Shown piece by piece: positions 17,322 through 25,500 of a DNA stretch of 25,972 bases. The notes beneath the pieces were generated by a model, which did no database searches, had not been told where the DNA came from, and saw nothing but the letters and a program-made list of their open reading frames with translations. The DNA lies in the NCBI GenBank assembly GCA_016721505.1, contig JADKHX010000019.1, positions 1 to 25,972 on the forward strand, written 5' to 3'. This DNA is from Rhodocyclaceae bacterium (GTDB lineage Bacteria; Pseudomonadota; Gammaproteobacteria; Burkholderiales; Rhodocyclaceae). The position numbers and the translations under genes were made by a program. The stretch's first letter is position 1, and every line of letters starts with the position of its first letter.

Positions 17322-17635
17322 CTAGCCCTCGTTACCGGCGCATCCATCGTAGTGAATCATTCCTGTCAGCTTCCCAACGAGAATTACACGTTCGCCGCGT
17401 AGCCCCCAAGGCCATCATTCCAGGGCAAAACGATGTACCAGCAGCGCTCGGAAGTGATGAGATATATGTTGCTACGGGCAGGTGGTTTGCTGCGGCATAC
17501 GAGTCTGACATTTCGTTCGCTTTCCGGTAGCGATTGGCGAACGATACGCATCGCATGGCGACGCGAGATCGGTAGGAACATCCGTCCCAACATTAGTTGA
17601 AGCCAATCTTTCACAGGTTTCATTGACTGCACCAT
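17322..17635 (-). CDS. Small protein (~104 aa), YrhB/Imm35-like pattern, frameshifted; cassette member
   Basis: The ATG at 17635 lies five bases after the stop of the SLOG-fusion gene. The first frame reads MKPVKDWLQLMLGRMFLPIS through SERCWYIVLPWNDG. After one indel near 17405 the protein continues as LRGERVILVGKLTGMIHYDG, then CAGNEG and TAG at 17322. The two halves fit the pattern of small proteins with a helix, a CWYIV-type strand, then a strand-turn of the form V-K-TG-I with a final GNEG or similar. YrhB/Imm35-type immunity proteins share this general pattern; the assignment is tentative. Recognition of the second half is the reason I call this a real gene rather than a chance frame. Confidence 0.55.
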
Positions 17636-17640
17636 ACGCT

Positions 17641-18456
17641 TTAGGTCGCAACGACACTTTGCGGTCCAGCGAACAGAAGATCAAGGAAAGCGACGGTTCG
17701 TCCGTAAATGAAAGGCCGCTTGCTTTCACGTGGCCCGGCGATATTGAGCGTCACAATACCGTTGGCACGAATCCAGTCGAGCACACGCCGGATGTCGCTG
17801 GGTGTGATTTCATCGTCCAATTGCTGCACGAGACAAGGCTTGCCAATTGACTCCGCAATGCGAAGAGTCGTGCGCGAGCCATCGTTCAAAGAGCCAAGAT
17901 TCAAAATCAATGTGCCGTCGCTGCTTAGAACGTTCTGCTTGGTGCGTTGTAGATACCTACTCGACTCGGTTTCTTGAAGCTGATATTTCTCATGTAGCAC
18001 ACCGTCTTCGGCCCGTCGCCCTTTGGGGCAAAATCCACCATGAGGCAAGCCGTGTTTCATCGCCCAATCAAGCGCGGCACGATCTACCCCTGTCTGCCCG
18101 CCGGAAACGATCTTGAAGCTGGTGCCTGAACTAATAGTCGTGGTTCCAGATTCATCCAATATCTCGAATTCTGATCCGAAATGCTTACGGAGCATGGCGA
18201 GAAATTGGCGCGCATCTTCCCGGAAGATGGCGTACTCACTTTTTTTCACCACCGTATCAGCCTCATCGGCCAATGCGGTCCATCGATCAATCACCTGATT
18301 CCCGACTTTCAGCAGAGAGTCGGGAAGTTTCAGCATGTACAGGTCAACCGGATAATCGAAGGCATTTACAGTCTCCGTATTGCCGGCCCAAAGGCAAGTC
18401 CCAGTCACTCCATCGAAAAAGTAGCGCAGAACGTAGCGAGGAATGTCGTTGTTCAT
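17641..18456 (-). CDS. Unknown N-terminal domain fused to a SLOG / putative molybdenum carrier domain
   Basis: An intact 271-aa protein with two parts. Residues 1-105 (YVLRYFFDGVTGTCLWAGNT, then FDYPVDLYMLKLP and a helical QFLAMLRKHFGSEFEILDE) look like a small domain I recall as a free-standing protein in other bacteria. Residues 113-271 are a Rossmann-like domain of the 'putative molybdenum carrier' type. It has FKIVSGGQTGVDRAALDWA with the GGQTGxDR nucleotide or ligand loop, then GFCPKGRRAEDG, SRYLQRTKQNV and SRTTLRIAESIGKPC. SLOG-superfamily members bind nucleotides and often sense signals in bacterial conflict systems. ATG 18456 is preferred; a TTG at 18492 is possible, and no clear Shine-Dalgarno site supports either. 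First gene of the three-gene cassette. Confidence 0.82.
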   Translation of the reverse strand: MNNDIPRYVLRYFFDGVTGTCLWAGNTETVNAFDYPVDLYMLKLPDSLLKVGNQVIDRWTALADEADTVVKKSEYAIFREDARQFLAMLRKHFGSEFEILDESGTTTISSGTSFKIVSGGQTGVDRAALDWAMKHGLPHGGFCPKGRRAEDGVLHEKYQLQETESSRYLQRTKQNVLSSDGTLILNLGSLNDGSRTTLRIAESIGKPCLVQQLDDEITPSDIRRVLDWIRANGIVTLNIAGPRESKRPFIYGRTVAFLDLLFAGPQSVVAT

Positions 18457-18767
18457 AGTAGTGCCGGCAATTCTTGTGGAGTAGGGAAGCAATCAGGCTT
18501 CTGTGCGTTACGACCCATGATTGCAGATTGCAGGCGCATGGAGTGAGCCACCATCGATCACACTCGCTACTGATGGCTTCTATGGCACTCCCACGGCAAC
18601 CAGTTTGCTGATGAGCGTTGGTTGGCTGCTACAAACCACCATTGAATACGTGAGTTGGTGCTGGTGACACGCCGTTATATTCGGGAAGTGGTGCGACACC
18701 ACGCATGCAATCGTTAAGCGTACCCTAGCTACCCGATTGCCGGAAACTCATTATTGTTGGCGACAAA
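18457..18767. other. Gene-free gap between res and the SLOG cassette
   Basis: No credible coding frame is seen in these 311 bases. They contain REP-like copy D and a perfect small hairpin GTGGTG-CGA-CACCAC (18688-18702). A promoter for the cassette would be expected here, but I see no convincing -35/-10 pair. The cassette may instead be read through from mod-res. Confidence 0.5.
18651..18682 (+). repeat. REP-like dispersed repeat, copy D
   Basis: TGAGTTGGTGCTGGTGACAC followed by GCCGTTATATTC. It shares AGTTGGTGCTGGTGACACG with the reverse complement of copies B and C apart from one or two bases. The hairpin GTGGTG-CGA-CACCAC follows within 10 bases. Confidence 0.55.
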
Positions 18768-21384
18768 TCAGGCGGTAATCATTGCGGCTTCGGCGATCAA
18801 ATGCCACTGATTGATTTCAACCCAAACAAATCGGCATTTACCATTGCTGCGGTTCGCCCACAACTCGCCGATCTGTTTCTTTTCCCTGCTGTCGCGTCCA
18901 TCGGCGAGTTGGCCACCCTTGTACTCCACGACGAGCGTCAAGCCATTTTTCATTCTGACAACAAAATCAGGGTAGAACTTGTCCGATGCGGTTTGCAGCC
19001 AGAACGAGTGAGGTTTCTTTTCGACATTTCGCACCCACCAATCGACACCCTCAAGTTGGTTGGCAATGTATTCCGCACAAATGAATTCTTCACCAGTTCC
19101 TTTAAGGTTACCAATCACCGGGAAGAAATGTCGCTTGAGGGGCATTAGACCCGTGTACGGCACGTCGTAGCCATATCGCCCAAGCTCGAAAGTGATGGCG
19201 TGCTCGTCTCGCAATGAAAATGCATTTATTCCGCGAATAGTTCGTCAAAAACCTGTTGCTTGGCAAGCGTCAAACCGGCGACCAGCTTGCGTTCCAGGCG
19301 CCACGCAGTCTGAACTTGCGATACGCCAGCTCATCCAAATCGAAGCCACGCATGTCAAGCAAGTTTGCCACTGCTGCATTCAGCCACGCTACTTTCTGCC
19401 CCACATCAGCATACGGTACGGTCAAATTGCGATCCAGCCAACCGACCAGATCAACAATCGTCCAGCCTTGTTCCTGTCCAAACAGCGCGAGTTGGCTATC
19501 CAGTCTGTCGTAAACGTCGCATTCGATTTTTTCAATTTGAGAAATTGATAAGCGCGCCCTGCGCATGGTTTCAACATCTTTGCTGAATTCGCTTTCAGTC
19601 AGCACGGAGTCGAATTCATCGATTTCCCAATCGGCGTCCAATAGCGGCGACTCATCAAATACGTCAAAAAATCCAGTTTGCTCAAAACTCAGCAGCGGAA
19701 TGCTGGCTCTGATTCCAAGTTCCGCAGGCGTTGGTTGTCGTGCCGGTGGTGCGGCTTGGATCGCTTGCGCTGTGTCGAGCTGTTCACGCACTTGGCGGAC
19801 AATCTCAGTTTGCTTGAAGGTTTCGGCGACCTGGCGAACCTGTTCAGATGTTGCGCCACCCTTGATGGTCATCGTCCCGCTTTCGGGCGAGATTTCCAGC
19901 TTTTCACGCAGTGTCCGTGGCAGCGCAGCTAGTGCGTCCTCGTTAGGCAACACCAGCGCCTTGGCGATTTCTGGTAGCGGCACGATCAGATCAACATGCT
20001 GCGAAAATAAATCACTCGTGACTTCTGCTTCAGTTTCGGTGGTGCGAATCAGATCACGGGTCTCCATGCGTTCAAAACCGCTTTGCACCAAACCATCGCG
20101 CAGACTTTTCACCGCGTTGGCAAGTGCATCAGAAACCACATACGCATATGCACGATTCAATGGCTCGCGCCGCTTGCGCGTGACCCGTGGCATGCGCAAC
20201 ACGCGACCCAACACCTGTTCCACCGCCGTTGCTGAGGTGGTGTTACGGAAAGAAAACAGCACATAGGCAAACGGACAATCCCAGCCCTCGCGCAACTTAT
20301 CCACGGTAATGATGAATTGTGGGTAGTCCGGATCAGTCATGCGACGACTACCCAGTTCGTCTACTGCGCTGGTAGCAATGGCGATAGCGCTTGCATCAAT
20401 GTTGAAATCATCGATCAAAGATTGCTTCACTCGTTTTGGGGTAAACGTTTCGGTTTGTGCGTGGCGTTCCGCCTGAATCAACATCACCGGGAAAATTTGT
20501 TCGCCCGTCAGCTTGAGTTCTTCAGCCGCCTCTTGTTCAAGCATCCGCAAGCGTGCCACAGCATCGCGCAACGAAACACGCCATTCAGGATGCGTAGAAA
20601 GCTCCAGTGGCAGCTTCAACATGTCTTCTGCTTGCAAGGTCGCCGCAGACACGCTACGCAATACATTCGACGGCTGGCTGGCGCGGTCAGGCGTGGCCGT
20701 CAGTTCCAGAATGCAAGACGGGTTGAGACGTAGCAGCGTAGCGACCGCAAGCGGTTGCCCTTGATTGTGGGCTTCATCCACCACAATGAACGGTCGCCGT
20801 AAGCGAATCACATCGACCAGTGAATGATCGCCGCGCTGATTGTCTGAGACACCCAAGAAGTGGGGCATCAATCCGCCGTTTTGCCGGTACACGCGGAGTC
20901 CATCGTCGGTATCGCGTTTGAAGGATTGCATGGTCGCCACGACAATGGTGTTGCCAGTGTCCAGCGTTGCGGGTTGCATCGACAACGCCTCGCCGATGTC
21001 CAGCACATTTACGCTACCGAACAAACTACGCATATCCTCATGCAGCAATTCGCCGGGGGTCTTTAGGGCATACAGGGTCTGGTTACGAATTGGGTCTGAC
21101 GGCACCAGCCAGATAACCAACGAGTGCTCTACCGACAGAAAAGCCCGGTTCACTCTGGCGATTGCTTGCCCGCCAATCCGAGTTTTGCCGCCACCGGTGG
21201 GCACGCGCAAACAGACATAGGGCAGATCGTCAGCGCCAGGCAGAGAATGATAGGTGAGCGCATGACCAAAACCGACGAGCGTACTTTCCGCAAAAGCCGC
21301 TGCCGGATTCTTTAGTTCCCGAGTACGCGTAAGAAAGCTCTCGAAGGCATCGAGCAATCGTTCTTGGTAGTCCTTCAAAACCAT
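18768..21384 (-). CDS. res: Type III-like restriction subunit Res: SF2 helicase plus PD-(D/E)XK nuclease
   Basis: This ATP-dependent translocase/nuclease would work with the Mod methyltransferase encoded just upstream. It shows Walker A RVPTGGGKTRIGG (about residues 60-72), DEAH box VDEAHNQ (about 203), motif III LELTATPDRA and motif VI EQVLGRVLRMPRVTRKR (about 391). A C-terminal nuclease follows, with HFFPVIGNLKGTGEEF, SFWLQTASDKFYPDFV (about 800) and LVVEYKGGQ (about 820). Catalytic D and ExK are thus present. Two frame breaks near 19300 and 19235 separate the nuclease from the helicase, with clear sequence between (LERKLVAGLTLAKQQVFDEL). Span ~872 aa. The start at 21384 lies 17 bases past the mod stop. 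Confidence 0.9.
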
Positions 21385-21401
21385 GATTTCACCGTTAGCC
21401 T

Positions 21402-23100
21402 TCAGGGCAGCTGCCTGAACTCAATACCTAAGCGGGTGAGCTTGCTGCGATCAAAGCGGTTACGTGCACCGAAGATCACTCGCTTGCCGGCATAGGCTGG
21501 CAGCGCGGCGAGGGTGCGCGCATTCAGCACATTTCCACCCAAGTCACCCCGATCTTTGAGGATGCCGTTGTAGAGCAGATAAATCGCCGTGTCTTTGTAG
21601 ATACCGAGTAAGGGCGAGTGAACATGCGTCTTTGTCCAGCCAGCGCCAGTTTCAGCGAACCAGACGAATTCGGACAGTTCGTCAAACGACACATCGAGCG
21701 AATTTGGCCGTTGGCGGCAAATAGAGGTTCTCTGGACAGGCGGCAGAACTGGAAGCCGCTTCCCAATTCAGAAACATGCGCTCGCTTTTTCCCCGCAAGC
21801 GGTTAAACCCTTCGATGACTTTTTCACTCGTTCACGCGTCTTGGTTCGCGCTACTTCGTCGTTAAGTTCTACAAGAATGAAACGCATTGGAGCTTTCAAG
21901 TGCTGGTTGCGGCGAAGCACTGCGTGCGCAGTCGTACCAGAGCCACCAAAACTATCGAGTACGATTTCCCCCGGCCCTGCAACCATTCCGATGAGATCAG
22001 CAATAACTTCCGAATCCTTCGGAAACGGGAAAGCACCCGCGCCAAGGATAGATTCGACCTCCAAAGTAGCAGCTCGGCCATCTTTTAGAACACGCTCATC
22101 ATCGGCTCTGTGTCGATCTCAAAGAGGTAGCTCTTGCGGTTTGGAATAGTCGTGTGATTTTGCCGAAGTGAATACGCGGTGGATCTTCAGCCAATTTCAT
22201 CGTGGTAGTGTCCTCTTCCCACCTCCAGCCCGTTGAGGGCATCGCGCAAGGCTGCTGAGTAAGTGGATGCAAAATTGGATAATTAGGCCGGTTTCTCGAC
22301 CGTCATCGGGACCAGCGAAGTCAGCCGCAAAGTAAAGTCCTCGCTTGTCTGACCAGTTGTAATGCTTGTGCGCTTTGCGAAAATCAGTCTTAGGCATCGC
22401 GCGATACCAGGTCATCATGGCCTTGCGGATTTTGGTATGGTCATCGCCAATCTCTTTACGCAGCCCGTCGTAGTACTCCAATACCTCGTCGATCCCCGGC
22501 TTTTTGCGACGCCACACGATATTTCGTTGCTTCAACAAGGCTTTGTTGCGAGCAAAAGCAACGATATATTCATGAGTGATCGACACCAATTTTGAATCGC
22601 CTTTCTTGCCTTTCTCCCAAACGATGGTGGCGACTTCATTCGATGATCCGAATATTTCACGCATTAGCGCCTGAAGGTTACCGACCTCGTTGTCATCAAT
22701 GGAAATGAAAAATCGCACCGTCATCGCGCAAGAACTGCTTCAACAACACCAGACGCGGATACATCATGCAGAGCCATCGGTCGTGCCGATCCAGTGTTTC
22801 ACCTTCTTTACCGACGACTTCCCCGAGCCAGCGATTGATCTCTGGGCTGTTCACGTTGTCGTTGTAAACCCAGCCTTCATTGCCGGTGTTGTACGGCGGG
22901 TCGATGTAGATGCATTTCACCTGCCCTGCGTAGCGTGGTAGCAGCGCCTTTAGCGCGTGGAGGTTGTCACCCTGCACGATCAAATTTCCACTGTCAGGCT
23001 CACCACATGACAATTCCGGCACGGGTTCCAATAGCCGGAAAGGAACTTCCTTGTGATGTTTTACAACGGCTTGTTTGCCGATCCAGTTCAGCGTTGGCAT
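21402..23100 (-). CDS. mod: Type III-like DNA adenine methyltransferase Mod; frameshifted
   Basis: This is the modification and specificity subunit of the type III-like system. Motif IV comes first (CIYIDPPYNTGNEG, about residue 70) and motif I later (IVLDSFGGSGTTAHAVL, about 386). That order marks the beta class of N6-adenine methyltransferases used by type III Mod proteins. Other blocks are NLIVQGDNLHALKALL, GAIFISIDDNEVGNLQALM, the KNRPNYPILHP region before WRWEED, and FPFPKDSEVIADLI. The central part between (about residues 130-280) would hold target recognition. Breaks lie near 22710, 22290, 22100, 21830, 21770 and 21690. Span ~566 aa, slightly short of classical Mod (~640). Start ATG 23100 faces the XRE gene; transcription probably starts among the inverted repeats at 23138-23187. 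Confidence 0.88.
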
Positions 23101-23137
23101 GCGGCATTCAGACCCGAGTGGTTAAACGGAGGAAGTG

Positions 23138-23164
23138 AGTCAATTTTTACGATGAAAATTGACT
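23138..23164. promoter_or_regulatory. Operator-like inverted repeat 1 between mod and the XRE gene
   Basis: AGTCAATTTT and AAAATTGACT are perfect 10-bp arms around a 7-base spacer. The repeat sits in the 111-bp divergent gap, 38 bases upstream of the mod ATG. It shares the half-site GTCAATT with the second repeat. Confidence 0.7.
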
Positions 23165-23169
23165 TAATG

Positions 23170-23187
23170 CGTCAATTGTAATTGACG
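23170..23187. promoter_or_regulatory. Operator-like inverted repeat 2 between mod and the XRE gene
   Basis: CGTCAATT-GT-AATTGACG is an 18-bp near-perfect palindrome whose centre lies about 27 bases from that of repeat 1. A third half-site ACGTCAAT (23206-23213) overlaps the XRE ATG at 23212. The tandem arrangement suits autoregulation by the adjacent XRE protein. Confidence 0.72.
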
Positions 23188-23211
23188 TGTAACGCTTTGC
23201 GCGATACGTCA

Positions 23212-23604
23212 ATGCGAACCAACATTCAGTCCATGAAAATTGGACCAGTCATTCGTGAGATCAGGGAAGCGCAGAAGGCAACGCTTGAGGAAATCGCCTT
23301 TGTCGCTAATACCGCCGCAAGTAATTTGTCTCGTATCGAACGTGGAGCACAGGGCTACTCACCGGAGATGCTGGAGCGCATCGCACTGGCTTTGGGTACG
23401 ACAGTATCGGAGCTGCATCGGCGCGCCGAAGCTACCGCGAAACAAACCGGCAAAGTAGGAGGGTCTGCCGGGAGTAGAAAGCGCCTCTTAGCTCCAGTGG
23501 CGCTTGCGGCAAGCAAGTATTCGACACTGACGCCAGAAAATCGCGATCTTGCTGACGAGTTCATGGCTTTGCTTCTCAGGCGGCAGCGACAGGTCAAGTC
23601 GTAG
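23212..23604 (+). CDS. XRE-family helix-turn-helix regulator, probable controller of mod-res
   Basis: A 130-aa protein with one HTH_3 domain: IGPVIREIREAQKATLEEIA, VANTAASNLSRIERGAQGYS (the recognition helix region) and MLERIALALGTTVSEL. A basic linker (AGSRKRLL) and a short C-terminal helix (LADEFMALLLRRQRQVK) follow, possibly for dimerisation. Starts are possible at TTG 23182, ATG 23212 or ATG 23233; none has a good ribosome site. ATG 23212 is chosen because it leaves both inverted repeats upstream. A role as a C-protein-like controller that delays or balances restriction is inferred from position and operators. No frame breaks. Confidence 0.87.
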   Translation: MRTNIQSMKIGPVIREIREAQKATLEEIAFVANTAASNLSRIERGAQGYSPEMLERIALALGTTVSELHRRAEATAKQTGKVGGSAGSRKRLLAPVALAASKYSTLTPENRDLADEFMALLLRRQRQVKS

Positions 23605-23718
23605 TCCGGTTCACTCAAGCCGGCTTCGCAGCGTTAGGACCGGTTAGGTTAGCTCTGCCGCTGGCCGCCTCGAACCGCTCGGGCATAATTCAAATCAAAT
23701 ACAGAAGCTATTTTCAGT

Positions 23719-23748
23719 GCGGGAACCGGCGGCTCGCCGCAAGCCCGC
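23719..23748 (+). other. Two-tier GC-rich stem-loop before the 281-aa gene
   Basis: GCGGG-AAC-CGGCG-GCT-CGCCG-CAAG-CCCGC forms an inner 5-bp and outer 5-bp stem. It ends 6 bases before the GTG start and could cover the ribosome site GAGGG (23757-23761). There is no T tract, so it is more likely a translation-control element than a terminator. Confidence 0.45.
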
Positions 23749-23754
23749 ATCACC

Positions 23755-24600
23755 GTGAGGGAACAATTGAAAAACTTCGATTCGCTAACGCGGGCTTGTG
23801 AAGAATGGTTCGACAAATCGCTGGATGATTTGCCAGATGAACTTCGTAGGCGTGTCGAAAAGGATTTCTTTCCATTCGGTTGGGACGGCCTGTCAGCAGA
23901 ACAGCGGCGCTGCTTTGCTCTGCAGTGGGACTATAAGAATGATCCGGCAATGGCAGAAAGGCGTTCTGTCGAGTGGCAGGAGTCTGTAGTCGACTGGGAC
24001 TACTGGCAGAAAGTACCATTGCTGACTGCTCAAGAGTTTTGCATTCTTCGACAAGTTCATGACCCTCGGAATTTTGAGGTCGACCGTACTTCCATTCCTG
24101 GCGGAATCGGTAAGACACTCGGAGATCGTGTTAGCGACGATTTGCGTATCATCGAACGATCACTTGGACCTGAAATAAAGCACCCGATAAAGCAATGGGT
24201 CAAATGGGCTCAACAGCAGGCTTGGGACATTCCGATTTACCTGCGTATTCTGGTTGCCGAAGGCGATGCCGAGCCAGCGTTCGATAGCCTCTGTCAGCCC
24301 GTCAGCGCAGGATTGATAAGGAAAAATTTTCCTGTAATCCGCGACCAAGACACCAATGAAAAATGGTGGAAGGAGAAGATGGCCGAAGCCGAACGATACG
24401 GCTTGTTGGACTGCCGAGTTGGCGAGGGAAAAAAAGGTAGAGGGGGCGGCTCCCTTTGGAGGCCGGACATGATTGCTGGCTGGCTGGTGGATCGGCACGC
24501 TAAGGGAAAAGAAGGTTTGTCGGCGGATTCGGTGCGTTGCGGGCTCAAGAAGTTTCCTGGCTGCGAGGATATTGCCGACCGGATGTTCCGGCAAGACTGA
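23755..24600 (+). CDS. Hypothetical protein (281 aa) of the right-hand mobile module
   Basis: I do not recognise a named family. The N-terminal ~70 residues (CEEWFDKSLDDLPDELRRRV, then FFPFGWDGLSAEQRRCFALQ and WDYKNDPAMAE) look like a compact helical domain; I recall similar pieces in proteins encoded near AlpA-like regulators in proteobacterial islands. The central part is rich in Trp (WDYWQKV, KQWVKWAQQQAWDIPIYLRI). The C-terminal ~80 residues are basic (EKWWKEKMAEAERYGLLDCR, GEGKKGRGGGSLWRP) and may bind nucleic acid as a winged helix. The start is either GTG 23755 or TTG 23767; the TTG has the better site, GAGGG five bases upstream. The frame is unbroken, and codon use is like its neighbours. 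Function unknown; a replication or regulatory role for the element is only a guess. Confidence 0.75.
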   Translation: MREQLKNFDSLTRACEEWFDKSLDDLPDELRRRVEKDFFPFGWDGLSAEQRRCFALQWDYKNDPAMAERRSVEWQESVVDWDYWQKVPLLTAQEFCILRQVHDPRNFEVDRTSIPGGIGKTLGDRVSDDLRIIERSLGPEIKHPIKQWVKWAQQQAWDIPIYLRILVAEGDAEPAFDSLCQPVSAGLIRKNFPVIRDQDTNEKWWKEKMAEAERYGLLDCRVGEGKKGRGGGSLWRPDMIAGWLVDRHAKGKEGLSADSVRCGLKKFPGCEDIADRMFRQD

Positions 24601-24613
24601 CAACAATTTTGAA

Positions 24614-24688
24614 TACCGTAGTGAATTACCGTAGTGCATTTACGGTAATTGCAAGCATGCCGTACTACAACAACATGTCACTACCGTA
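24614..24688. promoter_or_regulatory. TACCGTA repeat array upstream of the AlpA-like gene
   Basis: TACCGTAGTG occurs at 24614 and 24627, exactly 13 bases apart. TACGGTA (inverted) is at 24641 and TACCGTA again at 24682. The second and third form a perfect 10-bp inverted repeat, AATTACCGTA / TACGGTAATT, with a 7-base spacer (24624-24650). The array lies in the 207-base gap before the AlpA-like gene and may be its operator, an excisionase-binding array or iterons. Nothing else is seen in the gap. Confidence 0.6.
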
Positions 24689-24807
24689 ACGCCGCTACTG
24701 CAATTTCGTGCCATGTAAATAGCTAGGCCAGGTGATCCGCTGCATTCCTTAATTGCACGGACAAGGCCACCAAGCAACGCGGAGCACCCGGCCTTGTTCG
24801 TAGGGAA

Positions 24808-25020
24808 ATGAACATGGCTGAGCAACTTCGATCTTTTCTCCGCATCAAGCAGGTCAGGGCCGCAACAGGAATGTCGCGTAGCTGGATTTACGAGGCGATT
24901 CGACGCGGCGAATTTCCATCGCCCATCGCATTGGGTGCACGTGCCGTCGCTTGGGATTCCGCCGCTATCTCCAACTGGCAGCAAGGGCGACTCGAGCAAG
25001 GTCAAGGGTGTACGCGATGA
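24808..25020 (+). CDS. AlpA-family excisionase/transcriptional regulator
   Basis: A 70-aa protein with a MerR-like winged helix-turn-helix: FLRIKQVRAATGMSRSWIYE, AIRRGEFPSPIALGARAVAW and DSAAISNWQQGRL. The pattern of R-x-x-V-x-x-x-T-G-x-S-R-S-x-I-Y plus G-x-F-P-x-P is diagnostic of AlpA/Prophage CP4-57 regulators, which activate integrase or excision genes of islands. Two ATGs are possible (24808 and 24814). A purine-rich AGGGAA lies just upstream. Its stop overlaps the next ATG (ATGA), so the two genes are coupled. TACCGTA repeats upstream are candidate targets. Confidence 0.9.
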   Translation: MNMAEQLRSFLRIKQVRAATGMSRSWIYEAIRRGEFPSPIALGARAVAWDSAAISNWQQGRLEQGQGCTR

Positions 25021-25493
25021 GTAAGCGCCACCCGAATCATCGACTCGTCAAGATTCACCGTAGTTACGTGGTGGAACAAGTCGCGGGATTGTTCAAGGTA
25101 CATCGGAACACGGTAAGGGAGTGGGTCAGGTGCGGCCTGCCGACGATTAATGACCGGCGACCGATGTTGATCTTGGGGCGGGAGCTGGTTGTCTTTCTGA
25201 TTGCCAAACGAGCCAAGCACAAGCAGTCCTGCCAGCCGGGCGAAATCTATTGCGTTCGATGTCGCGTACCGAGAACGCCATCCGGCGACATCGCTGATTA
25301 CCAGCGTTTGACTGACACGCAAGGGAACCTTGTGGGGATATGTCCGGCGTGCGACACGAAGATTTACCGCCGCGTTAGCTTACCTAAATTGGATCAAATT
25401 CGTGGTCGATTGGACATCAGTTTTCCGCAGGCACTGCGACACATAAACGAGAGCATCCAGCCCCCCGTAAACCGTTACTTCAACCAAGGATAA
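25017..25493 (+). CDS. HTH plus zinc-ribbon protein linked to a tyrosine recombinase
   Basis: A 158-aa protein. Residues 10-60 form a helix-turn-helix (SYVVEQVAGLFKVHRNTVRE, WVRCGLPTI, LILGRELVVFL). A zinc ribbon follows, with YCVRC and later CPAC as the two cysteine pairs, separated by a spacer containing PSGDIADYQRL. The C-terminal tail has RRVSLPKLDQIRGRLDISFP. I recall this protein type, directly followed by a tyrosine recombinase of the kind seen here, in many proteobacterial islands. It may direct the recombinase to its site. Its ATG overlaps the AlpA-like stop, and it ends seven bases before the recombinase gene. Confidence 0.8.
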   Translation: MSKRHPNHRLVKIHRSYVVEQVAGLFKVHRNTVREWVRCGLPTINDRRPMLILGRELVVFLIAKRAKHKQSCQPGEIYCVRCRVPRTPSGDIADYQRLTDTQGNLVGICPACDTKIYRRVSLPKLDQIRGRLDISFPQALRHINESIQPPVNRYFNQG

Positions 25494-25500
25494 GGAAACC

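Noticed and set aside
17270..17530. Open frame of 86 codons on the plus strand opposite the small cassette gene
   Set aside because: No recognisable motif or ribosome site. The minus strand over the same bases carries a coherent protein adjoining its operon neighbours.
13286..18682. CRISPR-like interpretation of the repeated CCAGCACCAACT units
   Set aside because: Copies are kilobases apart, in both orientations and without regular spacers. No cas genes are present.
18768..19214. A separate stand-alone nuclease gene of 148 codons
   Set aside because: It is the C-terminal PD-(D/E)XK domain of Res. Conserved sequence in the third frame bridges it to the helicase part.
19565..20266. Long plus-strand open frame of 233 codons opposite res
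   Set aside because: Low-complexity, Ser/Arg-rich product with no motif. It is the shadow of the helicase gene.
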